A stretch of DNA of 64,000 bases from Phoronis australis (taxonomy: Eukaryota > Phoronida > Phoronidae): assembly GCA_002633005.1 (NCBI GenBank), contig NMRA01000003.1:542696-606695 (forward strand). Direction: 5' to 3'. Shown here in pieces: positions 11,294 to 23,420 of the stretch; the stretch's first letter is position 1, and the number at the start of each line of letters is the position of its first letter. A program made the position numbers and the translations under genes. The notes below the pieces were generated by a model. That model made no database searches. It saw only the letters and a list, made by a program, of their open reading frames with translations, and had not been told where the DNA came from.

Positions 11294-13360
11294 AAATACC
11301 TTTTAAGGGCTGCTGCAATTCCCCAAAAGTCAGTTTATGTGGAAATATGTAATATCATACAGATCATGATATATTACATACCTTCATATAATTTACTTTA
11401 GTGTCAGAGAAAATTCAGCTCAGAAAAATGTTTTGTAGTTAAAAAGACCTATGATCAAGTTTTAGTCTATGTATCTCTAATCAAATCGTGCTGTGAACTG
11501 TACTTATTGTAACCGGCAGTATGTTCAAAGACTTTGTTAAGTTTTTCTGGTAGTATATCTTAATTAAGGTGAGAACTGTGAGATTACAGGTGTTTTCACT
11601 ATGATAGTTGTTAGAATTGAGCCTTTGAACTGCTTACATTGTTTATAGATAATGCTTTGATATATTTGAGTTGAGTGACCTGTTATGTTGACAATCTCTC
11701 TGTTGCAGTTCAACTGTAACACAACAAACTTGGTTGTTAGTTCACTTATCATGTTATATTCTGCATGCCCTAGTAGTCAACTGTACTAGTATAGAAACTA
11801 TGTATAGCATAGAAGTCCTATTTTCTTTAGATTTAAGTTAGTTTGATATGAGTATAGTAAAGTGCCATCCACAAACAGACTTACCCTAGAACAAGTTATT
11901 CCTTGAAGAAGTTGTCCCTAGGTTTGAGTGCTGTCTGGACGCTTTTTAATGTAGTGCAACTTATGCCACTTGTGACAACTTAGTAGACATTATTGAGGTG
12001 GCATAATTTGTTCTGGGGTTGCTTGCGCCACTTGCAATCGTTATCTGGCCACAGAAGTGGGATAGGGCAGAAGTAATTATCACCTGCGGTTACCTACAGA
12101 CATGTATTCTCTTGCACACCGTATTGGCACCATGTTCATTGTTACGCACAGAGCGACGACTTCCGCCTATCACTAGTTATCGGATATGTGTGTTTTTTGT
12201 GTGCACACTCCATTTAAAAGTGGGGTAAGTTTCACTAGTGCAAGTTGTACTGGGGTTGGCTGTGTGTGGACAAGACTTTAGTTTCTGTTTTGGTCTTGGA
12301 GCTGCAAGAACTGTTGCCCATGGACATGGTCATGGTTCATGTGCTCTGATAATCTTTTAAATAATTGTCAAACCGCAGTGCCATCACCACCAAGTTGGGC
12401 GTGTGCCAAGGTTTTCTTAAATTTGAACATTCATTCAAGATACGACTGTTCAAAACTTAGCCCGTTGTGTGCTATGTCACACTCCTTAAACGTTGTCTCT
12501 TATATCAATAGGTATTAGGTAACAAAGTCAGAGATCTGGTACTAATGCTGAAAAACGATCAGAAAAAATAAAATTCTTATCTGAAGTGGCAAGGGTGTCC
12601 AAAATCAGTGAGGTTTTATCATACTTCTCACTTCCTATGCCATGAATTCAAAAACTTTCTGGTAATGTTTAAAATGCTACTTCATAAAAAATGTTGTTTT
12701 GAGGTGTTGTATCTCTTTTTTGTAAGATATTCAAAACTTTGAATTAAATTTTATTTTATACAAGTTGTTGTTGTTTTCTATTGAAAATTGTCATTTTTGA
12801 AGGACTCTTACATTTACATGCTAGGTTTGTTTTCATTTTATCTGTCAATCAAAACAAACGCCACACAAAAATTTCTCCAACTATGCAAAGCATTATTGTT
12901 TATCAGACCTTTCTCTTTAAGTGAGTGAGCTGTGTGTAGAATAGTTTCAACGTTTTGGGCTTTTTATTTTTTGTTCCTTTGTCGATTTTCTTGTCGGAAT
13001 GGTCGAGGTTCACGTGTCGAAAGTGTTGAGGGCCTTGCAACCAGGCGTGAAGCCACGTGGATTATAAAACCCTTCATAAGTTCGCTAAAATTTATAAATT
13101 GCTGCAACTTCTATTAAGTTCTGATATTTGTCACATAGCTTTCGAAACCATAATTATGTTTAGTTCCATATCTGATTTAGATAATGTTATGCAAGTAGAG
13201 TGTAATTGACCTGTTATTCTTGCAATATTTTAGTCTTTCTGATATTTCAGTGTTCAAGCCCAAGGACATATTTTAACCAAATATCAGATGCACAACACAC
13301 CAAGCCAAACACCGTATAAAAGATTATATAGAAAAGACAGTTAAAATCACCATTTTTTAA
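11294..13360. other. Non-coding stretch
   Basis: I see no supported gene. It is AT-rich, with scattered short ORFs lacking splice-compatible structure. It could be part of a long first intron of TOMM22, since that gene's 5' exon was not located. Confidence 0.4.
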
Positions 13361-13364
13361 GGTT

Positions 13365-13860
13365 ATGTAGACCGCTAGAAAAATGTCTAAATTTGGCTGA
13401 TTTTGGAACAGAAATAGCTGATCAGATTCGTATTTAACTTTCCATGACTGCGTTATGGACTGTTCTCCAGTATGCTGTTACGTATTCCTTTTAAAGTGCT
13501 CTACTTCTACTTGAGTGGTTGTTCTAAATTAGGAATCTTGGGATTTTCTTTAAAAAATTGAAATTTGCATTTAAAAAAACTGAAACGAAGCTTAATTTAG
13601 AACACAACATTTTTCTGAGATTTCATTTTGAACATTCATATCAGATGAAATTTGGTCTTGTTATTGGTCCTGTTTGACTGGCTCTATAGCGTTCTTTTGC
13701 TCTACATTGTACCAAAAAGACGTGGTCACGTGACCCAATTAACAGCTGATTATAAGAAAGTCAAGACAAATTTTAGAGGCTTTCTACTTTCATAAAATAT
13801 GTACTTTTTGTATATATTTGGCTAAATACATTGACAAGTCAATAAGATCCTAGATAACCT
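13365..13860 (+). repeat. Dispersed repeat, partner of 30355-30860
   Basis: Collinear similarity to 30355-30860 includes CTAGAAAAATGTC(T/C)AAAT, GTGACCCAAT, a TAAAGTCAAxxxAAATTTT segment and GGCTTTCTACTT. The two copies are well diverged, so this is an old repeat. Confidence 0.5.
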
Positions 13861-15031
13861 TCACCTTCCACTAGGTGGCACGTTTTTTTCGAGGACACGT
13901 TCTGTGTCTGACATATTTAACCTTTGTGAATATACTTCCAAGGTCGAATTTGGTCAGCTTTGTAGTCAACTTTCTCCACAAATATGCTTTGTTTTGATGC
14001 AAAATGTAAGTATAGTGTTGCCATTTTCTCATCTATTGAGCTGATTAATGCACGTGTCATGTTCATGTGTTACTGTTTAATGAACGCGCAACTTTTTAAA
14101 CAATGACTGCCATTTTTTGCCTTTTACTACAGTAATGCAGTGCTTAGATATTTTTATGTGTACCTTAAATAGAGTTTTTTGACAAGTTGTTTATTTGCAC
14201 ACGTTTTGAAAACTTTCACAGGTAAAATTTGATGGGGTGAGTTCTTCTTTAAGTTGGTTTCCCACACACTTCAAGGAATTTACTTCTCGTCAGTGATAAT
14301 GTGTTACTCGGCCAAAACTTTCTACAATTGAAAAAGGACTTTGTGTTGTTGAGCTTCAGTTTTCTGTCGTAACAAGTTGTTTTTATCACAAGCTGCGTTT
14401 ACTCGCCAGACATGAAAGGGTTTGTTGTAACATGTTTCTGGATTTTAGTTTAATGTATCTGGTACAGTTTTTACAGTCGCTGTTGTCTGGCAATATTTTG
14501 GGTTTGAACTAAAGAGGTACAGGCTATTGGTTGTCTTCTTGTAGTTTTTGGATACGGGAAAGTTTAATATGGTCTCAGCAGAGCTCTTATCCCCAATTGT
14601 TAAATAATGCTAATACCCGTGGATTTGGGAATTTTTTGTACCATTTTCAGTATCAGAATAATGTAAAGAAATGGTTTAATTTGAAATTAAGCTGCCTTAT
14701 TCACAACAACTGTATTGTATTGTCCAATTGATGAAAATTTGTATTTCTGTTGAGTTTGATCCATTTCTCCACAAGTGAGCATTAACGGTGAGGTCCAGTA
14801 TTCCAAGTTTAATAGGTCGCCTTGTAAGGCTTCGTGGTCTTCCATTGTGTGACAATTGGACAATAAAGGCGATGTCATTAGCAAAACCTCTGACCTGTGA
14901 TGACGACCAGTTGCCTGGTTCAAAAACATTTTATATAGCACTGAACTTGGTGAAATGTGCCTCTCCGAGCATAAATGGATAATTTCAACTTGTCGTGAGT
15001 TTGTGTCCTTATATCCTATGCATTGTTGCAG
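13861..15031. other. Probable intron / non-coding DNA upstream of TOMM22 exon
   Basis: No supported exon. I looked for an acidic first exon of TOMM22 (Met plus Asp/Glu-rich stretch ending at a GT donor) and did not find a convincing one here. Confidence 0.4.
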
Positions 15032-15274
15032 GACTTTGAAGATGAAACTGTCACCGAAAGGTTAATTGGTTTAACGGAGATGTTCCCGGAGTGGCTTCGT
15101 CATGGTGTCTCCGTGCTTACTAGCTATACCATTTATGGAACAAAGAGTGCCTTGCACTACAGTAAGGCTGGTCTATGGGTGGCAGCTTCCTCAGCCACCA
15201 TCATGTTACTGCCGGTTATGTTTGAGTCTGAGCGGTCCCAAATGGAAGAGCAGCAACTTCAGCAACAGAGACAG
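15032..15274 (+). CDS. TOMM22: TOM22 mitochondrial import receptor subunit, core exon
   Basis: 81 codons between acceptor GCATTGTTGCAG and donor CAG|GTTGGT. TOM22 is the central receptor and organiser of the outer-membrane TOM complex; it binds presequences with its acidic cytosolic side. The exon starts with an acidic patch (DFEDETVTERL), then the family motif GLTEMFPE. A tail-anchor-like hydrophobic segment follows (GLWVAASSATIMLLPVMFE), with the conserved Pro, then a Gln-rich stretch after FESER. This matches the order in animal TOM22. The N-terminal acidic exon is not seen upstream. A CA microsatellite and an N gap follow the donor. Phase 0 on both sides fits the exon at 16570. Confidence 0.9.
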
Positions 15275-15294
15275 GTTGGTGACTGACTCGGTGT

Positions 15295-15315
15295 ACACAC
15301 ACACACACACACACA
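15295..15315 (+). repeat. CA microsatellite next to an assembly gap
   Basis: (CA)n of at least 21 bases running straight into the N run. The gap was probably caused by the repeat. Confidence 0.85.
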
Positions 15316-15367
15316 NNNNNNNNNNNNNNNNNNNNNNNNNNNNNNNNNNNNNNNNNNNNNNNNNNNN
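15316..15367. other. Assembly gap (N run)
   Basis: 52 N bases in the TOMM22 intron; no effect on the coding exons. Confidence 0.99.
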
Positions 15368-16569
15368 AAAAAACCACATCACCTTGTCAATTTAAAGAAA
15401 ACGGATTAGAATCAGTTATGCTATTTTCTTTGGCTTTTTGTGTAACCGTATCCGCAAGACTGCATTTAGCGAAATATGTAAGCAACTATAGAAACCTCAC
15501 GGACATGTGTTTTGAGAAATTATGGACATTCACTATGATATTGGATGCCTTTAAAATGAATAAAAATCAATTTTGACAAGGGGTGACTCAATATTTTCTA
15601 GGTGGTGGTTATAAATAATGGTTCCTTTTTTGACATCTGAATAATTGGAGAACAGAAAAGATTTCATCAGTATGGTGTTCATGTTCTTGTGATAACGGAA
15701 CCACATAGTTTACCTATATAGTGGCATTTTTGTGGGAAGGTCACTTCAGTCTGAATTTGGCAGATTGTCTGGATATTTTCTGAAAGTAGAAAGCCGGCGG
15801 AATTTGATTTTAGATCGACACTAATATGCTTTCAATATTAGGCCATCTCATGTGCTCACCTCTTGTTATAAATATCAAACAAAAAGAATGGTATCTTCAT
15901 ACCAAAACAGCTGTATTTAGTAACATGACCAAGTTGAAATCTCAAAAGTCCTGATAGTTTTCTAAATTTTTGTTTTGTTTTCATTGATTTTTTCAATAAA
16001 CATCCCATGGTTCATATTTTTTATAGCCTCTAGTGCAAAAGTGGGGCATTTGAAATATACGTCATTATACATAAAGCTTTATTTGAATCCAATCGGCTAG
16101 TGCACCAAAGTTCCCCAACCTTGGGCTTTTTTCTAGAGTTAACCTCAAAGGGCCAAGGTTCTATTTTAGACAATTGCGTATTTGTGTTTTAACGTCCTTA
16201 AAAGTAACTGGCTACCTCCTCTTCCTAATTTCACACTTTTTAAATATCTTAAAACACAACTCATCAACCTATGAAACCATATGTTTCTCAAATCCTTGAT
16301 AATCAACAGAAACCTACTGCACTCACAAAAATAATGCCTTACTGTTTTTAGTCACGTGATTTTCCAAGTTTGGCGTGGGGTAAGTGGTAACTGCATATAC
16401 GTGACAATTTTTGCACGAACTATCTCTACATTCTGTCGTGTACCTCACGGTGTCTGGAAAAAATTAGCAACGTTTATTTTGACTAAAAACCCATTCGTCA
16501 AAAATCTTGACTTGGGTCATTTCATTGAAAAAATGACATTCATTTGAGAATGATTTTGATGTCTTGTAG

Positions 16570-16674
16570 ATTTTACTGGGTCCTAATGCTGCTGTGTCTG
16601 GCAGCCACATGCCAGGAATGCCAGGAGTTGGCCATGGGATGATGCCTATCCCTTTACCACCCCAGCAGGCGTAG
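16570..16674 (+). CDS. TOMM22: TOM22, last coding exon
   Basis: Acceptor GATGTCTTGTAG, then 34 codons and TAG. The peptide begins ILLGPNAAVSGSHMPGMPG and ends in PQQA. Animal TOM22 ends in the same way, with ILLGPN after the Gln-rich segment and then a Gly/Met/Pro-rich intermembrane-space tail. It joins the 15032-15274 exon in phase 0, giving 115 C-terminal residues of a protein usually about 140 long. Confidence 0.9.
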   Translation: MLLGPNAAVSGSHMPGMPGVGHGMMPIPLPPQQA

Positions 16675-17200
16675 GAGAGTGCTGGTCATTCAACGGACAT
16701 TCGTGGTTGAAGAGTGACATTGTATTGTGGAGACGCCGTTAGAAGATTGTATTTCTTACCTGTTTGTATCAAGCACTTCACCCAAGTGGGGTGGTATTCT
16801 CATTGGAGCTCCATTTACAAATAGTTACATTTATTACTGAACATTTACTTTTGTTCACTTTTGGAGACCTGTCAATGTTGTGACGTGAAGTAGGTGAGAG
16901 AACTGAAAAACGACTCTAAACGCTATTTATGATGTGTTGTCAGTTTAACTGCATTGTAGTCTTCCTAAAACCTTACTTAAAATTTAAAAATTAAAGTTCC
17001 AAAAAGGAGGAAATAGAAAACAACCGATTTTCATTAATTGTTAATTAATGCCAAGTGACCTGAACGCATAGCATGAAGGTGCTGTAAACAAAAAAGGTGG
17101 GTCTGTGCTTAATCAGGTCCTCTGGACATGATTGCTGACATTGAGATCGAGACAGGACTCAATTCTCTCTAAATTCTTAAATGTTAATAAATTTTCCATT
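16675..17200 (+). other. TOMM22: TOMM22 3' UTR
   Basis: Non-coding sequence after the TOMM22 stop. The first clear polyadenylation hexamer is AATAAA at 17186-17191, giving a UTR of about 530 bases. The cleavage site is inferred. Confidence 0.5.
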
Positions 17201-17244
17201 TATTATTTGTTTGAGTTTGTGCCATAACGCTAAATCGTCATGAG

Positions 17245-17286
17245 AGACCGTTCGGAGTTGGTATATGGTGCAACTCCGGACGGTCT
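17245..17286 (+). other. 16 bp stem-loop
   Basis: AGACCGTTCGGAGTTG (17245-17260), a 10-base loop, then CAACTCCGGACGGTCT (17271-17286). All 16 positions pair if one G-U is allowed in RNA. It lies about 55 bases past the TOMM22 poly(A) signal. Function unknown; it could be a transposon end pair. Confidence 0.7.
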
Positions 17287-17289
17287 GGG

Positions 17290-20197
17290 GTCAACAGAAA
17301 ACCACAGTTCAACTGTGAGTCTACACCAATGTGATAAACGAGAGTAGTTCTACTTGCTACATCAGCTGCAGGTATGCTCATCTCTTTTATGACACCCAAT
17401 GTGTGATTGGGCAAAGCGTTTCCAAAATAATGTGGATAAATCAGGGGAGTGTGAGACCCCTGAGGTCCCTGTCAAGTCCTCACGACAATTCTACGTTATG
17501 CTACTTCAGTCTTTCAATCTTCAAGAAGTGTGTGCATTTTTGGCAGTACGCATGCAACACAGGAGTTGTGAAATTCAGGCTAGTTCATAGATTGTGTTGA
17601 AAGAGGATATGATATACTATCTCAATTGATGGTGATAAATTGAACCTCATTGAGCTCAGGCTATATTTCACTGGTCTTCCATGACAGGAATCTACCATGC
17701 TAGGCATAAAGAATTGTGGGATAGCAGTTATGTCCAAGCTCAACTTTTGAGCTCTAGGATTATGGTAAAGTTTCTTTATAGATCACAATATAACAGAACA
17801 GTGAAATTTCATTTTATCTGTAAGTAAACAAGAAGACAATTTCACCTCTTTATGTGAAAACTAATATAGTACAGCTGTCAACAAACGCTAAGCACTGGTA
17901 TCTTGAAGGTGACTAATTCCCACATCCCGGATGCAGCTCTCCTCTTTCATGAATGTAAAAAATGCATTGTGTTATTGACCTTGTTTTCAAAAGGTAGGAC
18001 CACTAACACACTACTGAGCCAGGTCAGACAAGTGAATACCAGTAATGATTTATGGCGCCTCAGTTTTTTCAGTTGTTTTTATGTCCGTATTGCAACTCAC
18101 GGCAATAGTCGGATATATGCTGCCCATATTTTGAGAACCAGTTTGATGCTCATTATTCAGTGGAGAATACTGGTTCTCAAAATGCAGGCACGTCATATCC
18201 GACCATCACCCAACTCACTATGCAGTAGAAAAACTTTAGTAGTATTGCAATGACAAACAGTAAAGTGACCAGCAGTGTTCAACTGCTAGCCAAATGCCCT
18301 AGGGACGGTGTACAGTATTGTGGGTAAATACAGGAGAAACGGCTGTAGCATTTTGTGAAGTGGAGATAAATATATTCTAAATGTCAGTGATTACGTATCA
18401 CAATTAATTAGCTGATTGAACTGTGTCGCTAGTCCTGTAGTGTTGTGTGGTAATGCAAAATATATGTTATGTAAATGTGTATGTCAGTGCTGGTGTTGTT
18501 TCTGTTCACTGAAGACACGGCAGTACTTTTTGTTAGCGGGCTTGTGTAGTCTCTAAACAATCTCCTGTCTTCAGGCGTGCACCTATGAAGCAAAACACCA
18601 TGAGACATAATGGACAAACAAGTTAAGATACTAGCTATATTTCGAGACCAAGTGTCTCATCATCTGGCACAGTGTGAAATTAACATATATAGGAAGCGAA
18701 ACTAACAGTGAAATAAAGGATGTTGTTTTCAGCTGGTAGAGGGCATACAAGCAGAGTGTGAATGTATTACATGGTAGGAAGCTCATAAGCCTCACCCAAC
18801 AGAGTCAGCGTGTTGTTGTTCATTCATCACGTTTTTCACGACTGATCAATAGGGATTGACAATGAACAGACATATGGGACAGTTCTCATTCCTGGTGTCC
18901 TTAAAAGTATTCTACAAATATGCCCAACGCAGTGCTGTACCCTCTGGATTCACCCCTGCAATGTGAAACTAAGTGGGAGCAAGATAACAAATATAGGTAG
19001 TATTGGCCTTCGCTAAGGAATTTCGGTATTACTGCAGGGAAGATTCTGAAGCTTAATTGTTCATTGACTTTTAACTTCGCTTCGTGGTGTCTGCATACTA
19101 TTTTCAAGAAACTAAATGACGTTTCTTTACCTTCTTTTCAACACTTTTTGTTTGTTCTTAACGCCTGAAAGTCTCAAAAATCTACCTATTGGTATACAAA
19201 TCCTTGGTCTATTTCCACTCTCGTCAAATTTCACCCAATAACTTCTTGAAAATGTGTCCACAGCAGGCGTATGTATACCCGTCTCGGTTGAAAGAGGTGG
19301 ATGTATTACTAGGTAGCATTTGTAAATTCGTTAGTTAAGTTGTGGCTTATACAACATTTTTGTGCGAACTGGGTGTTCTTTTTCTGTACCAATGCTAATG
19401 TGTTGAAATACTTGCATTAAATGGTGACATTTACCTGCCACGCATGAAAGAAAATTGTGGTCAACGTTGGCATCCAATGTCTATATTCCTGAACACGTCT
19501 TGATGTAAACTTAATTGCAATAGGGCCTACATCTGATCGTTTACAAATCTGACTAGTGACTTGGACTGTGACTACTTTACTGCTCGAGTCACCGAATGTA
19601 GATACCTCTCCCTGGCTCCGGGAGCCCAGTTGCTAAAACGCCTGAGCATGTGCCGAGTCAGAACGGAGTTACTTGAACTAAAAAAAAATTACTAACGATC
19701 AAATGATTGTTAAAGTAGAGGGGAACTAGGGAAAAGGTGGCGCGAAGGTTTTTGACTTCATTGTCATTCCGTTGATAACGATATTAACGTACGTATGTTT
19801 CGCTTCGTTGACGTACGCAAACGTTTGACAGATGTTCCAAATGGGACTTATAAATGCATTGTTTTCACTGGAAAAGCTAGTGTCAACTTTAAAATTTCCG
19901 AAAACTTTTGTTTGGCTCCAACCTTCTGGAACCAAAAGAAAGTTATGTTATTGACACAAGCTTTCTGTTTATTAAAGCAGCGGTTAACTCCGTGTTGGGT
20001 CCAACAAACGATAAAATATGATTTAGACCAATGAGATATAGAGATATCTGATTTAGACCACTCACATCTATTGTTATATGAACTTGCTCTTTGTATTGTA
20101 TGAAATGCAGTTTCTTGATTGCAAAGAAATGTTCGACTATTCATTATTTCTTGAGATCATGCTCCACGCATCATAACAAGCCAAATTCTTGAGCCGG

Positions 20198-20228
<31 letters not shown>

Positions 20229-20530
20229 GAAGTCATGGAATAAACTCGAATTTGTCTTTGAACAACTATGAACAATTGACAACTTCATTACGACAAGTGG
20301 TGTAAATCAAAAGCTGAGTTTTGTGGTCAAAGGCGGACTTGGCCTATTGACGCTTTTACAATAACATTAAGCTATGATTTATGATTTTATATCGTAATAT
20401 ATGAACGATTGCGAAAATAATCCACTAATTTTGTTGTCATTTTTATTGCTTAAAAGCTAAAAAGATTATTTTGACATTATTGCATGCCGGATTGTCAGAT
20501 TCTGTATATTTCTAGAGAGGTCTGTCATAA
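17290..20530. other. Intergenic stretch, no gene supported
   Basis: It contains an inverted repeat at 18108-18203 and a TA/T-rich tract at 20199-20230. Short ORFs (for example 17903-18253 and 19795-20034) show no recognised domain and no consistent splice structure. Confidence 0.45.
18108..18203. repeat. Foldback sequence
   Basis: The outer arms GTCGGATAT / ATATCCGAC enclose inner arms ATTTTGAGAACCAGT / ACTGGTTCTCAAAAT. It is probably a tiny MITE or foldback relic; it has no coding value. Confidence 0.65.
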
Positions 20531-20534
20531 CATT

Positions 20535-20540
20535 TCTTTA
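20535..20540 (-). terminator. Poly(A) signal of the - strand armadillo-like gene
   Basis: AATAAA on the minus strand about 425 bases past the stop at 20965. It is the only clear hexamer I noted in that 3' flank. Confidence 0.4.
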
Positions 20541-20964
20541 TTCGTTGTTTATTGGATGAATCGTAGGAAAAACAACTGAAAGTAAAATACTAGTTATAGA
20601 CCACGAAGGATAACGTGCGTTTGCTAACAGTAGACCTCCACGTGAATATAAGTGATATCTAGGTGATGGCAGCACGTGATGTACGATTCCTCCGGCGTGT
20701 TTCCCTTTGCCTGGTTTCCCTGCCCTTGCAGTGGCGCTGCTTGCTTGCTTAGTTTGCAGGTAAGGGCGGAGGGTCCAACCATATTTTTTTGAAAAAATGC
20801 ATGTCATGCGGCGTAAGCCCTGAATGCAACATGCTGACGGCCTTTTTGGGCGTGGCCGTAGGGAGTTTCCTGAATCCGCCTATGAGTAGAATGAAAGCTC
20901 GAAAATCCTATGGAAAACAAATTACTAAAATAGTACACTCTACATGATGGTCATGCCCAAACTC

Positions 20965-21230
20965 TTATCTTATCTCCTTCGAAATGGTGATGTCGTCATC
21001 CATGTAACTCGTCTTGCTGCTTGCTGTGCCGGTCGTATTCCGTCGCTTTTGTTGTCGATCCACGGCGCTTTCTGACGGTATGGCGGACATGTGGGTTTCT
21101 ATTGGCTGAGAGGGCCGGCCCTCTATCACGGATTGTTTTCGGCCGAAGTGCGGTTTGTAAGACAGGCGCCGGATGGCAGTTCGTGAGAATGAGGCAACTT
21201 GAGATCCCGCCGCTTGGATACGCTCCAAAC
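20965..21230 (-). CDS. Unrecognised helical/armadillo-like protein, last exon
   Basis: Acceptor ATTACTTCTATAG, then 87 residues to the stop. The peptide is basic and Ser/Thr-rich (RTAIRRLSYKPHFGRKQS near the start) and looks disordered. Its first two bases complete the phase-1 codon left by the exon at 21467-21874, giving K-G-L-E-R at the join, so the two belong together. No domain is recognised. The 3' flank is non-coding. Confidence 0.65.
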
Positions 21231-21466
21231 CTATAGAAGTAATCGGTGGTTCAGAAATGATTGGTTGTTGTTACCTTACGAAAAAAATGCGTTTCCTGAG
21301 CGTGTGAGACAGGTGCTGCAGCTCATGGGAGATACAGTTGCTTTAAACATTTATTAAGCGCAATCCATTAGCTCATTTGTTGTAAACGTAGTAAAGAACA
21401 GTATTGTGAGATTTTGTTGTTTCTATGACCCCTAGTGGTGATCCCAAAAAGGGTAATGATGTTCAC

Positions 21467-21874
21467 CTTTACTTAGTTTGTCTCGTTCACGGTGCGCATA
21501 TTCCTCCTTTTCCTGAGCAGCTCTGACTTGCCGTATCCTCTCTATTTTTATCTCCTCGTGAACTTTGTTCTTGTCGAAGCCCAGTAGGTTGAATAGACGT
21601 AAGGCATAGTTGTGACGCCATCCGTTCCACGGAATGTTGTCGAAAGCTAGTGGGTAGATGGCTTGTGCAATATGGGACACACCTGAAGCAGTCACCAAGC
21701 TATAATCATCAAACTGTGGCGCTTTTATACGATATTCACTGATTATCAAAATGTCGCTGTTCACGGCAATCATGGGGCAGAAAATTGGAAGACAGTTATG
21801 CTTTTGTTGTGACCAACGTTCCTCCCGGTTGTCACGAATATCACTGCTAACAGGATCGTCACCAGTGTGCCCTT
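21467..21874 (-). CDS. Unrecognised helical/armadillo-like protein, internal exon
   Basis: 136 open codons, donor AAAG|GTGAAC. The likely acceptor is TTTTTATCGAGAG, which takes the phase-1 codon of the exon at 24187. A Cys/Asp-containing N-terminal part is followed by AFDNIPWNGWRHNYALRLFN and a charged helix (EEIKIERIRQVRAAQEKEEY) that may be coiled coil. A second acceptor two bases upstream is possible but would break the frame. I do not recognise the family. Confidence 0.6.
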
Positions 21875-22082
21875 CTCTCGATAAAAATTAAAATATATCG
21901 GGAAGTAGTTCGCTAGGCTATATGATTAAACGATCATCTGCTTAACCTGCCATTATTAGTGACAATGCTGTTTTAAACTGTAATTGCTTTATGTGTCCGT
22001 GTGGCAATATCGTTGTCACTAACAGATTATCAAGTAATAAAGTCATAGTTTGGCATTAATAATATACAATTAGTTTTCGCAG

Positions 22083-22349
22083 AGGCCATTATACTACTTT
22101 TCAAACCCCAAAAATTTGATAATTGTCGAGGAGAGCCGAAGTCATTCCATAGTGTTTTGGGGTCAAGATCCGAATGCATATGATCACATCCGCCAAGCAA
22201 GTCATGGAAAGAGACTATGGCTAGGATTTCGATCGTATGTCGTTCATTTGTTAGGTCAGTCAGCTACCAGTTTTACAACCAAACGTTGGGGAGATATTTT
22301 GAAAAACTTCGAGGAGATGTTTGGACTGCCGTGGACAAAGGAGCAGTAG
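22083..22349 (+). CDS. Terminal exon of an unrecognised + strand gene
   Basis: A strong acceptor (TTAGTTTTCGCAG) is followed by 88 open codons, TAG, and an AATAAA at about 22430. The peptide opens RPLYYFSNPKNLIIVEESRS, contains VFWGQDPNAYDHI and ends GLPWTKEQ. Its composition is that of a folded globular protein and the local signals are complete. Upstream exons were not found; they would have to lie between 17 and 22 kb or be missing. It sits antisense inside an intron of the - strand gene at 20965-26177. No family is recognised. Confidence 0.5.
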   Translation, partial: RPLYYFSNPKNLIIVEESRSHSIVFWGQDPNAYDHIRQASHGKRLWLGFRSYVVHLLGQSATSFTTKRWGDILKNFEEMFGLPWTKEQ

Positions 22350-22631
22350 CGTGATGGTGTGAACTGCGATGCCTCGATGCATGTTTGCACGGTTATTTAA
22401 AAACAAACGTGACGTAAGAATAGGAATGAAATAAAAAGGCTTTTTGAAGTATCCTGAAAAATACTATCGAGTACTGCAACTTGATTGCTGGTGGAGCGCT
22501 TTCCGAAATGAGACGGAAATGGGGTTCGAATTTCAATGAAATGGGGAACTGAACAAAGGGGGAAGAGCATGACCATTGATTTATTGACTCTGTGATACTG
22601 GTTTATAACTTCGTGATGTGTTCAAATCATA

Positions 22632-22998
22632 CCGGGGTTTTCCGTAGAAACCGATAAAACGCCCATGGGCGTTTGTTCGGAAAATTATGCCGAATAAACA
22701 CACATGGTGTTACAACCTCTGACGTCACCCCACAGTCAACTTTTTGTCACAAATTCAGTTTTATGGAGCATTTACGTATAAAAGCGAACAAGGTGTTGTA
22801 TTTATTAACATAACATTTAAAAACACAGTTTTAAGTAAAAAAAATGTCAAAGTCAGCAAAACTGTGACTTTCGATCCGTTTACACGCCCTCCTTTTCCAA
22901 ATAAGCGCCCGAGCGTCTATTTGGTGTTACTAAAACGCCTGGCGTAAATTTTCATTTTCAGAATACACACCCATGGGCATGTCTACGGAAAATCCCGG
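22632..22998. mobile_element. Intact MITE, family M3 (367 bp)
   Basis: Terminal inverted repeats CCGGGGTTTTCCGTAG and CTACGGAAAATCCCGG (one mismatch). A second inverted pair inside carries CCCATGGGC. It has no coding capacity. It is related to the split copy at 1299-1560 / 5196-5280. Confidence 0.7.
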
Positions 22999-23257
22999 AA
23001 AATTCGCTATGACCTCTGGAATGATGTCGCCATTTTAAGTTTTGTGTGAAATAATGCAGATCTCGCCGTGATTCGATATCGGAATCTTGTAGTTCGTGAG
23101 CCATTGCATTGTGCTACCAGCACATCAAGGAACTCGTAAGGCTTTATGATTTCAGGATTCTGACGTCATGGCTTGTTTTTGAATAATCGTTAAATAGAAA
23201 CCACCAGGTAAATACAAACATGCATCAAGAAATCGCATTCCCACCATCAAGCATGTG

Positions 23258-23367
23258 CAAAGCACAGGCGTCCTCAGCTTCTGATCGTCCCCAATACACT
23301 ACATATAATACTATAATATGTAGTGTATTGGGGACGATCAGAAGCTGAGGACGCCTGTGGTGCAAAG
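23258..23367. mobile_element. Near-perfect palindrome, family P compact form (~110 bp)
   Basis: CACAGGCGTCCTCAGCTTCT... and its inverse ...AGAAGCTGAGGACGCCTGTG meet around a short TATAATACTATAATA centre. Each arm is about 50 bp and essentially exact. The arms match the ends of the 764-1210 element, so this looks like an element reduced to its terminal repeats. Confidence 0.75.
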
Positions 23368-23420
23368 CTGTTTTCAAAGAGCAAAAGTGTTCACTGACTT
23401 TCCCACACAATGTGTCGACT

